Origin: JAJTFW01 sp964584995
GTDB lineage: Bacteria; Bacteroidota; Bacteroidia; AKYH767-A; OLB10
Assembly: GCA_964584995.1 (NCBI GenBank)
Contig: CAZPCA010000052.1
Location: 1-16,985 of the forward strand
Reading direction: 5' to 3'
Length of the DNA stretch: 16,985 nt
In this document: positions 7,640 to 14,085 of the stretch, piece after piece
How the letters are laid out: each line of letters opens with the position of its first letter
Position numbering within the stretch: position 1 is the first letter of the stretch
The notes under the pieces: model-generated
Told to the model about the DNA's origin: nothing
Seen by the model: the letters and a program-made list of their open reading frames with translations, nothing else
Database searches by the model: none
Program-made: the position numbers and the translations under genes

Positions 7640-9142
7640 TTATTGCACATCCGCCGCGCTGCGCAATTGTATCTGTGCATTGGTATTGGGCGGAGTAACG
7701 GTTCCTCCAAAATCGGTCAAAATACCGGTGATGCTGACAGTTCCAGTCGGGAATGTAGCGGATGCAAAGGATGCTCCGGAAGCCGTGTACAAGGTGATGA
7801 CACCAGTTCCGTCGTTGATCTGAATAGAACCTCCAAAGGTGGTGGTTCCGGTACTGCTGCTGATACTTGCATTTTGGATTTTCACCAATGAGCTTTCCCA
7901 GGAGTCATTGCTTGACATATTGGCCAGAATCTGGGACACGGTCGTAATGCGGGGAGTAACTGATTTGCCGGTCGCGAGAATTGTCACTGCTCCAATGGGA
8001 ACGTTAGGAGTACTGGTGCCAATCTGTAACAGATTGCTGAATTCTCCCAGGCTTTGACCGGAAACATTGATGTAGAGGGAGTCGCCAAGATTGAACGAAT
8101 GGTTGGCGGCAAAACGAACACAGATGGCTCCTGTATTGTCCTGAATGAACAGGTTCCGGCTGTTGATGTTAGTAGTGGTACGGTCACTGGTCACAACTCC
8201 CAGGATGTAATAGCTGCCATTGATAGTGGTGGTTGTGCCGTTGTAGATGTTGCGGATGTCTTCGATATCAATGAGCACTGGAGTACCGCCGGCTCCGTTG
8301 CAACGGAGGCTGTCCATCTGCACATCATTACTGTCCCGCATCAGCAACTGAGCATCATTGTTGTACACAGAGAATACGCCACGGATGGTGCCTCTGCCGG
8401 TTGGCGTCAGCACATTGGCAAAGTCACAATAGCCACTGGTCCTGACCAGAATGGTGCTTCCGTTACAATCCTGCAGGTCACGGTTGACCGACTGAAGCAG
8501 TACGGCATCGGCGAAAGGTTGAGCGGTATCGACCGGAGCGAATTCGACATTGTCGATTTCCACAAAACGGTTTTGCCATTTGTCTGTGTTGGCCAGGTCC
8601 AGCATGGTGACCTTGGCCGGCTGCGGGTTCAGGCCCCATTGCCCGCCAATGATGTATTGTCCAACCAACGCCAGGGGGATGGGAGCTACTTCAGGTGTAG
8701 TACCTGTGTTGTCGATGTAACCACCGAGTTGCAGAAGTTCTGCATAATCGCCCAGTACAAGGCCTTTGAGTTTGATGAAGACACGGCGCCCCACCGGATA
8801 CTGTGTATAGTAATCCGTCTGGTCCAGTCGGATAGCGATACCTGCAGTGGCATCTTCAATCACAACGGTCTTGTAGAAATTGCCCGATTTATCATCAGCG
8901 GTTACCACCCCGGAAATGATCCAGTCGTTAGAGATGGTGATGATCTTATTGAAATCGATGATACTGTCCCTGTAAAGGTTCTTTAACGAGTCGATGGTGA
9001 TGTTCGCAGTGAGATTCGGGTCAGTGCCATTGATGGGCGGTTCATCGAAATCCTCTTCCCTGCAGGAAGAAAGGTTGACGGTGATCATGCCGAGCAGTCC
9101 AAGGCTGAATAACAGTGAAGTGAATTTTTTGATAGCTATCAT
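7640..9142 (-). CDS. DUF5689-type surface lipoprotein with duplicated OB-fold-like halves
   Basis: A 500-residue lipoprotein. Residues 1-26 are a lipoprotein signal peptide with lipobox LSSC (24-27), giving lipidated C27. The next residues (REEDFDE) are acidic, which resembles the Bacteroidota lipoprotein export signal that sends proteins to the cell surface. The rest is β-rich and consists of two copies of one ~220-residue unit (about 48-275 and 291-500). Matching landmarks are ITIDSLKNLY with IDIEDIRNIY, GVVTADD with GVVTSDR, LGDYAELLQLG with LGEFSNLLQIG, and the endings AQLLMRDSNDVQ with AQIQLRSAADVQ. From memory this is the DUF5689 family, whose modules resemble the OB-like domains in secreted nucleases; ligand unknown. 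It begins 24 bases after the receptor gene and is the last gene before a strong terminator. It probably acts as the surface partner of that receptor, in the way SusD partners SusC, although it is not a SusD homologue by sequence. No catalytic motif is seen. Confidence 0.85.
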   Translation of the reverse strand: MIAIKKFTSLLFSLGLLGMITVNLSSCREEDFDEPPINGTDPNLTANITIDSLKNLYRDSIIDFNKIITISNDWIISGVVTADDKSGNFYKTVVIEDATAGIAIRLDQTDYYTQYPVGRRVFIKLKGLVLGDYAELLQLGGYIDNTGTTPEVAPIPLALVGQYIIGGQWGLNPQPAKVTMLDLANTDKWQNRFVEIDNVEFAPVDTAQPFADAVLLQSVNRDLQDCNGSTILVRTSGYCDFANVLTPTGRGTIRGVFSVYNNDAQLLMRDSNDVQMDSLRCNGAGGTPVLIDIEDIRNIYNGTTTTINGSYYILGVVTSDRTTTNINSRNLFIQDNTGAICVRFAANHSFNLGDSLYINVSGQSLGEFSNLLQIGTSTPNVPIGAVTILATGKSVTPRITTVSQILANMSSNDSWESSLVKIQNASISSSTGTTTFGGSIQINDGTGVITLYTASGASFASATFPTGTVSITGILTDFGGTVTPPNTNAQIQLRSAADVQ

Positions 9143-9166
9143 GGGAGTGTATGTTTACGGATGGGA

Positions 9167-11944
9167 TTAATTGAAGCGTACGATGATGGAAGTGAAATAA
9201 GTTCTTCCGAAGCCGTAATAATAACGTGGCGGGAACTTATTCGGATTTTTATCGGTGTAATCGAAGCGGAGTTGTTCGAAGCCGGTCACCATCATTCCCT
9301 GGTTGTTAAGGATGTTAGAGATACCCAGATTGAGCACCAGGAACGTGTTCCTGCGGAAGCCTTTCACCAGATCGCTCACGCGCCATGATTTGTTGGCGAA
9401 GAGGTCAAGGGTGAACTGGGTTTCGCTTTTTTGCTGATCGATGATGCTCTCACGCTGCGGACCCTCACCGATGAGTTCAACGCCGGCCACCGTGCGTCGG
9501 GCAGGATTGAAATCCACATAGTTGTTGGCAAATACGTTTCCTGTAAGACTCACACTCCAGAATTTCTTTGCGCGGTAAAAAAGTCCGGCGCTGAATGCGG
9601 ATTGCGGACCATTGGCTACATAGAAGTTCTTGCTGTAAATGGTTTCGTTTTCCGCGAGTACTTCTGCATTATTGTCCTGCGTGATGACTGCGTTCATACG
9701 GTCGGTGTAGTAATACTGACCGAAAGAGGCAGCCATGTTGGCGCTGAGTCCCTGGCCAAGATTGACATCGGTGCCGAATTCCATTCCTACATGTCGACGG
9801 TCCATGTTGCTGAGCGTGTAATTGACCAAAGTCCTGAAGTCCTCGTGCCAAAAGCTGAGCGTGTTATAGCCGTCTTCAAACTGTGTATAGAACAGGGTGG
9901 TGCGGATTTTGGCACGCGGTGCACGCAACAGGTACCCGGCTTCAAAAGATGTGATTTTCTCATTGACGAGGTCTGGGATGACATCGTTTCTTGTTCGTGG
10001 AGAAACAAATACATTCTCAAACAAAGGTGCACGTGTTTCTTTCGCCGCATTCAGGAAAAAGTAATTTCGGCCGTTGAGCTTGTACGTGAAGCCACCTTTT
10101 ACGCCGTAGGTATTGAATGTCTGTTTAGCGGATTCTCCGAAGGAGGTGCTAGCGAAAACGCCGTTTCTGTACTGGCCGGTCCTGAAAAATTCAGTGCCGT
10201 CATAACGTACTCCTGCAAAGAAATCGATCCTGTTGTACTTGAACTGCGCCTGTGCCCAGCCGGTGGTTTTCTTGACAGTGGTCAGGTAGCTGTATCCGAA
10301 ACGGTCTCCTTCCTTCAAAATTCTGTTTGGAGTATCCAGGTTGTTCTGGATGGCTTCCGTGGAATCGGGGAAGTCCAGTTGTGCCCACTGGTTCAGGTCG
10401 ACATAAAAGTCACCTCCCAGCAGATCTTTTACCCGGCGGTAGTTATCGCTCTCCTGGAACTGGTAAATAAAACCTCCGCTCAGCAGGATATGATCGTTCA
10501 ATACGTGGTTGTAGGTGCTGTTGATGGTGAAGCGTTTGTTGTCGGTCACACGCTCTTCAATGATATAACGGCTGCGCAGACCATAAAAGGTATTCCCGTC
10601 AATACCATTGGCATTGAGCACGGAATCGTAGGAGTTCTGGTTGATGAGGTAAATCCTGTCCCAGTTCACCTGGCTCACACTCGGATCGTTTCTCCAAAGA
10701 TTGGCCACCATATTGGCCGCGGCAGGATCGCTGATGTAACTGGGCAGGTTTCGGTAGTAGTCTGGGCGGGGGTCCGGTGCATTGAACCAGTCGAAGCCGC
10801 TGATGGCATTACTGCCGTACTGATAACCTACAGAAGTTTCCAGCTCTGATTTGCTGTTGATTTTCCATTCATGGGAAAGAATGGTCAGTGGATTCTGTTG
10901 CCGTGCAATGCGTGCATTCCTGACTTTGCCGTCTTGATAACCCCAGTTGGGATTGTAATAGTTGCTGCCGGTAAGATCATACGCTTCCTGTACGGAGGGG
11001 TTGGCTCTGCCATTCATGGTATTTGCGCCAAAATGCGTTAGGCTAATCGAGTGATCCGTGCCAAAGCGTTTTTCCAGCGATGCAAACCAGGACCAGCCAT
11101 CGGTGAACGTACCCGGAACATAAGCTTCGTCACCCCACCTGCGTGAAACAGATGCGGCGAAAGCCCATCCGCCCGTCATGAGTCCGGTGCCGTAAGAGGC
11201 CATGAGTCGGTTGTTATAGGTCCTGTTCGAATTTGCATAACTCACCGCGAACTGCTTGCGCTGCCTGGAAGCGCGGGAGTCGATGCTGAAAGAACCATCA
11301 AGACTTCCATAGGTATAATTCGATGGATTCAGTCCGAAAGTCATTTCCCGGCTACGGGTCACATCGTTCAGGCCGGCCCACGCACCAAACAATGTACGGC
11401 TATTGGTCAGATCTTCTACGGGAATGCCGTTCATTAAAGTGACATTCTCATTATCATAACCGCGGTTACGAAACCTGGCGGCACTGAAGTTGAAGGCCGC
11501 AGCGGCCGCGAATGGGTCTCGCCCTGCAGCCAGTACGCCGGCAACGCTTTGACTGCCTGCATCACGCATTTCGGTTTCATTCAGTGAAATACTGGGCAAA
11601 TTGTCCTGCATCGTACTCTGGGCGGCATCGCTGAGATTTCCCATAAGTGTAGCAAGGTCAAATTGCTTTGATTTCACCTTTACCTCTTGCTTGGCAAATT
11701 CATACCCCTCAGCAAGAATCTCCAAGTTGTAGGTGCCAAATGGGACATCTTTAATTTCGAAATCCCCTCTTTCTCCGGATTGTCCGCTGTACGAACGGCT
11801 AGGGTCGCTCAGGGTGATCTTGGCATCCCGGATCGGACTTCTGGTATCGCTGTCGAGCAGAATACCTTTTACAATAGACGATTGAGCTAAAGTCAACAAG
11901 GGGCATGACAACACAAGCAACAACAGGATGTGACGTAAACGCAT
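9167..11944 (-). CDS. TonB-dependent outer-membrane receptor with CarboxypepD_reg-like N-terminal domain
   Basis: A 925-residue outer-membrane receptor for energy-dependent import. Signal peptide 1-21 (MRLRHILLLLVLSCPLLTLAQ) is followed by a carboxypeptidase-regulatory-like β-sandwich (about 22-105: KGILLDSDTRSPIRDAKITL, then GDFEIKDVPFGTYNLEILAEGY), a plug domain (about 115-235, with FRNRGYDNENVTLMNGIPVED) and a 22-strand type barrel ending in the typical aromatic C-terminus (YFTSIIVRFN). The plug carries an alanine-rich insert (AAGRDPFAAAAAFNFSAARF). An ATG 33 codons upstream (12043) is rejected: the added residues hide the signal peptide and span the -7 box at 11969-11976. The gene is the first of an operon with the DUF5689 lipoprotein and divergent from a secreted phosphodiesterase. 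Substrate is not readable from sequence; DNA fragments, nucleotides or another phosphodiester are guesses from context. It is not a full SusC with a recognisable SusD next to it. Confidence 0.93.
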   Translation of the reverse strand: MRLRHILLLLVLSCPLLTLAQSSIVKGILLDSDTRSPIRDAKITLSDPSRSYSGQSGERGDFEIKDVPFGTYNLEILAEGYEFAKQEVKVKSKQFDLATLMGNLSDAAQSTMQDNLPSISLNETEMRDAGSQSVAGVLAAGRDPFAAAAAFNFSAARFRNRGYDNENVTLMNGIPVEDLTNSRTLFGAWAGLNDVTRSREMTFGLNPSNYTYGSLDGSFSIDSRASRQRKQFAVSYANSNRTYNNRLMASYGTGLMTGGWAFAASVSRRWGDEAYVPGTFTDGWSWFASLEKRFGTDHSISLTHFGANTMNGRANPSVQEAYDLTGSNYYNPNWGYQDGKVRNARIARQQNPLTILSHEWKINSKSELETSVGYQYGSNAISGFDWFNAPDPRPDYYRNLPSYISDPAAANMVANLWRNDPSVSQVNWDRIYLINQNSYDSVLNANGIDGNTFYGLRSRYIIEERVTDNKRFTINSTYNHVLNDHILLSGGFIYQFQESDNYRRVKDLLGGDFYVDLNQWAQLDFPDSTEAIQNNLDTPNRILKEGDRFGYSYLTTVKKTTGWAQAQFKYNRIDFFAGVRYDGTEFFRTGQYRNGVFASTSFGESAKQTFNTYGVKGGFTYKLNGRNYFFLNAAKETRAPLFENVFVSPRTRNDVIPDLVNEKITSFEAGYLLRAPRAKIRTTLFYTQFEDGYNTLSFWHEDFRTLVNYTLSNMDRRHVGMEFGTDVNLGQGLSANMAASFGQYYYTDRMNAVITQDNNAEVLAENETIYSKNFYVANGPQSAFSAGLFYRAKKFWSVSLTGNVFANNYVDFNPARRTVAGVELIGEGPQRESIIDQQKSETQFTLDLFANKSWRVSDLVKGFRRNTFLVLNLGISNILNNQGMMVTGFEQLRFDYTDKNPNKFPPRYYYGFGRTYFTSIIVRFN

Positions 11945-11968
11945 AAGGGTATTGGGGGTTGGGGACGC

Positions 11969-11976
11969 CAAAAGTA
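11969..11976 (-). promoter_or_regulatory. -7 box of the receptor operon promoter
   Basis: Minus-strand TACTTTTG, identical to the purH box and an exact TAnnTTTG match, followed by GCGTCC. The predicted transcript start is near 11964, leaving a ~20-base leader before the ATG at 11944. No clear -33 element; an inverted repeat occupies that region. Confidence 0.6.
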
Positions 11977-11978
11977 AA

Positions 11979-11998
11979 GAATACCCTTCAGAGTATTC
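11979..11998. repeat. Inverted repeat adjoining the receptor promoter (operator candidate)
   Basis: Arms GAATAC (11979-11984) and GTATTC (11993-11998) are perfect reverse complements with an 8-base spacer. The repeat begins two bases upstream of the -7 box of the receptor operon and covers the place of a -33 element, the position expected for a repressor site. A 6-bp arm could arise by chance, so this is tentative. Confidence 0.4.
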
Positions 11999-12071
11999 GA
12001 CTGTTTGCGACAGATTGCAGGGATAATTCGTAGGGCCCTTCATTCCGAAAGATTTCTCGGATGTCTTTTGT

Positions 12072-12079
12072 TAGCTTTG
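12072..12079 (+). promoter_or_regulatory. -7 box of the secreted phosphodiesterase promoter
   Basis: Plus-strand TAGCTTTG followed by CGCC, an exact TAnnTTTG match. The predicted transcript start is near 12084, leaving a ~10-base leader before ATG 12094. It lies inside the longer open frame beginning at 12061, which supports the shorter start. Confidence 0.6.
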
Positions 12080-12093
12080 CGCCACGTACATCC

Positions 12094-13146
12094 ATGATAA
12101 ACAAGAAATACTTCCGCGCAATAGCCCTGCTGCTGGCCCTTGCTGGACTGCAGGCTCAGGCGCAGCAAAAACAATATTCAGTAGGCATCGTTGGCTTCTA
12201 TAACCTTGAAAATCTGTTTGATACGATTAATCAGCCCGAGGTAAACGACGAAGATTTTACGCCCAACGGGGCCAATTTATATACTCCAGCCGTGTATATC
12301 GACAAGCTTTCGAAGCTTGAAGAGGTATTGAGCCAGATCGGTACGGACCTAAGCCCTGACGGCCTTTCGGTTTTCGGAGTGGCGGAGATTGAAAATGAGA
12401 GTGTTTTAAGGGACCTGGCGGCGCAGCCCAAATTAAAGGGTAGAAATTACCAGATTGTGCATCATAACAGTCCCGACGAAAGGGGCATCGATGTCGCCCT
12501 GCTGTATAATCCAAAATACCTGAAGGTCATTTCCTCGCAAAGCCTCCTGGTTCCGCTGAAAAACAACGACGGTACGCCTCGTTATACGCGGGATGTGTTG
12601 TACGTGTACGGTTCTTACAACGGAGAACCCATGCACTTCTTCGTGAACCACTGGCCTTCCCGCCGAGGGGGAGAAGAAGCATCTGCTCCGGGCAGGGCGA
12701 TGGCGGCTCAAGTGGCCAGGAATGTGATCGATTCCATCGTGAAAGATAATCCGGAGGCTAAAATCGTGCTCATGGGGGATCTCAACGATGACCCTGTGAG
12801 TCCTTCAGTGACAAAGGTGCTCGGTGCGAGTGGCAACAAGGCGAAAGTGAAGAAAGGCGGTTTGTACAATCCCTGGGTCGATTACTACAAGGAAGGCATT
12901 GGCACCCTTGCCTACAACGATGCCTGGAACCTGTTCGATCAGATCATCGTGTCGGAAGCCTTTTTACCCAAAGACCAGTCAGGCTTTTTTCTGCACCAGG
13001 CCAACATTTTTCGGAAGGAATTCATGCTGCAAAACAGCGGCCGTTACAAAGGCTATCCCAAACGCACCTACGATTTCAATATTTACATGGGGGGCTATTC
13101 CGACCACTTTCCGACCTATCTCGTGCTCTTGAAAGAGAAAAAATAG
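12094..13146 (+). CDS. Secreted endonuclease/exonuclease/phosphatase-fold phosphodiesterase
   Basis: A 350-residue metal-dependent hydrolase of the EEP (DNase I-like) superfamily. Residues 1-24 form a Sec signal peptide ending in AQAQ, so it acts in the periplasm or outside. The catalytic set is complete: YNLENLFD (36-43), metal-binding Glu in VAEIEN (E98), GIDVALLYN (131-139), NHWPSR (N185, H186), GDLNDDP (D229, N231), FDQIIVSE (281-288) and the catalytic SDHFP (D337, H338). The family cleaves phosphodiesters in DNA, RNA, lipids or other phosphorylated compounds; the substrate cannot be read here. ATG 12094 is chosen over ATG 12061 because the longer form spans the -7 box and masks the signal peptide. 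It is divergent from the receptor/DUF5689 operon across 149 bp, suggesting a joint role, and is followed after 19 bases by the sixA-like gene. It lacks the extra LTD or OB domains of large secreted nucleases; those OB-like modules are in the DUF5689 neighbour instead. Confidence 0.9.
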   Translation: MINKKYFRAIALLLALAGLQAQAQQKQYSVGIVGFYNLENLFDTINQPEVNDEDFTPNGANLYTPAVYIDKLSKLEEVLSQIGTDLSPDGLSVFGVAEIENESVLRDLAAQPKLKGRNYQIVHHNSPDERGIDVALLYNPKYLKVISSQSLLVPLKNNDGTPRYTRDVLYVYGSYNGEPMHFFVNHWPSRRGGEEASAPGRAMAAQVARNVIDSIVKDNPEAKIVLMGDLNDDPVSPSVTKVLGASGNKAKVKKGGLYNPWVDYYKEGIGTLAYNDAWNLFDQIIVSEAFLPKDQSGFFLHQANIFRKEFMLQNSGRYKGYPKRTYDFNIYMGGYSDHFPTYLVLLKEKK

Positions 13147-13165
13147 AATTTTATACAACGCATCG

Positions 13166-13639
13166 GTGAAACTGGTTCTTGTGAGGCATGCCAAATCACT
13201 GCACGATGAATATGTCGGTGCCGATATTGAGCGTCATTTATGCCAGCGTGGATATGCCGATGCGGAAGTTTCATCTGAATGGTGCTTGTCCAGAAAGATA
13301 GTGCCGGATTTGATGGTCAGCAGTCCCGCCATCAGGGCCTATTCCACCGCCATGATCATGGCGCGCAGATTTTCCTACCTGCCCGCACAGATCCGGCTTG
13401 AACAGGCGATTTACAATGCCGGTACCGGAAATTTGCTACAGGTCTTGCGCAGCTTACCCGAAAAGCCATCTTGTGTTTTTTTATTCGGACACAACCCGGG
13501 CCTCACCGACCTGACCAATCATTTGTGCGGCCCTGTTTGCACTCATCTCCCAACGGCGGGTGTAGCGGTGATACAACTGCAGGCGGACAGGCTAAGCGGA
13601 ACCTTGCTGGACTTGTTCTCGGGACACAAGCCCTTTTAA
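13166..13639 (+). CDS. SixA-type histidine phosphatase
   Basis: A 157-residue protein of the histidine phosphatase (phosphoglycerate mutase-like) superfamily, of the small SixA kind. The catalytic RHAKS motif is at the N-terminus (R7, nucleophile H8), the second Arg is in SSPAIR (R57) and the second His is in LFGHNPGLTDL (H109). In E. coli SixA removes phosphate from histidine on phosphotransfer proteins; Bacteroidota relatives are mostly untested and could act on small phosphorylated molecules. It has no signal peptide, so it is cytoplasmic. The start is GTG at 13166; no ATG precedes the RHAK motif, and starting later would lose it. It lies 19 bases after the phosphodiesterase gene and probably shares its transcript. 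Its stop codon falls within an AT-only inverted repeat. Confidence 0.88.
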   Translation: MKLVLVRHAKSLHDEYVGADIERHLCQRGYADAEVSSEWCLSRKIVPDLMVSSPAIRAYSTAMIMARRFSYLPAQIRLEQAIYNAGTGNLLQVLRSLPEKPSCVFLFGHNPGLTDLTNHLCGPVCTHLPTAGVAVIQLQADRLSGTLLDLFSGHKPF

Positions 13640-13661
13640 AATTAACGAATGATTAATTTTA
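13637..13661. repeat. AT-only 9-bp inverted repeat at the end of the sixA-like gene
   Basis: Arms TAAAATTAA (13637-13645) and TTAATTTTA (13653-13661) pair perfectly around a 7-base loop; the left arm contains the stop codon. It may be a weak terminator or a protein site ahead of the H1-like/ppk genes. Without G-C pairs it is unlikely to be a strong terminator. Confidence 0.5.
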
Positions 13662-13704
13662 TGTTAAGAACGGCGGTGGCATACATTATCGTTCATAATT
13701 GTCG

Positions 13705-13712
13705 GAATTTTG
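13705..13712 (+). promoter_or_regulatory. Possible -7 box for the H1-like gene and ppk
   Basis: Reads GAATTTTG, one mismatch from TAnnTTTG, about 35 bases upstream of the ATG at 13747. No convincing -33 element is seen. A separate promoter here is plausible given the ~107-base gap after the sixA-like gene. Confidence 0.3.
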
Positions 13713-13746
13713 TCCTTCGCAAGTGCCAAAAACAAAAGACATTAAG

Positions 13747-14079
13747 ATGGACAAGAAGTCGCGCAAAGAATTGGAACACCAGCTTGCCATGAGCATTGCT
13801 TACTTTTTAAAGAAGTACAACGAGAAAGCTTCGGAGGCCATGGGAAAGGCGGTGAAGTCGGCTGCCAAGGATATTGCAAAGAAGTTTGCCAAAAACCTTG
13901 CAGCGCTGAATGTTGCGGAGTCGGCGAAAAAAGAACCGCTGTCCGAAACTAAGGCTGCGGGCAAACCCCGTGTCGCGTCCAAGGGCGGTGCCAAAAGAAA
14001 AGCGACAGCATCAAAAAAAGCTAATGTCGTTGCTAAAAAAAGCAAGGCTGGCCGCCCACTCAAGAAATCTTCCAGGTAG
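13747..14079 (+). CDS. Small lysine-rich histone H1-like protein
   Basis: A 110-residue strongly basic protein with 26 lysines. The first half (about 5-58) is predicted helical and amphipathic (KELEHQLAMSIAYFLKKYNE, then AKDIAKKFAKNLAALN). The second half (about 60-110) is a disordered Lys/Ala/Ser/Arg tail like histone H1 or AlgP tails, with 14 Lys and 4 Arg in the last 50 residues, ending in KAGRPLKKSSR, where GRP (102-104) resembles an AT-hook core. Such tails bind DNA or polyanions. The gene ends six bases before the ppk ATG, implying translational coupling; binding to polyphosphate or linking granules to the nucleoid is a reasonable inference. The frame is open back to a TTG at 13699, but ATG 13747 is preferred because the upstream part carries the candidate promoter. 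I do not recognise a named family for the N-terminal half. Confidence 0.8.
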   Translation: MDKKSRKELEHQLAMSIAYFLKKYNEKASEAMGKAVKSAAKDIAKKFAKNLAALNVAESAKKEPLSETKAAGKPRVASKGGAKRKATASKKANVVAKKSKAGRPLKKSSR

Positions 14080-14085
14080 TTTTTT

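Noticed and set aside
8054..8986. 310-codon open frame on the plus strand opposite the DUF5689 gene
   Set aside because: Antisense to a well-supported lipoprotein gene with signal peptide and internal repeats; no motif and no promoter of its own.
9431..10849. 472-codon open frame on the plus strand opposite the receptor gene
   Set aside because: It lies wholly antisense to a clear TonB-dependent receptor, has no recognisable motif and looks like a codon-use by-product of the real gene.
11890..11910. Lipobox-like VLSC in the receptor signal peptide
   Set aside because: It is inside the hydrophobic core and followed by PLLTLAQ, a normal signal peptidase I end; receptors of this type are not usually lipidated at such a site.
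11945..12043. 33-residue longer N-terminus for the TonB-dependent receptor
   Set aside because: It spans the -7 box and the inverted repeat and hides the signal peptide that starts at MRLRH.
12061..12093. Longer N-terminus for the phosphodiesterase starting at ATG 12061
   Set aside because: It includes the -7 promoter box and would put 11 residues before a good signal peptide; ATG 12094 fits better.
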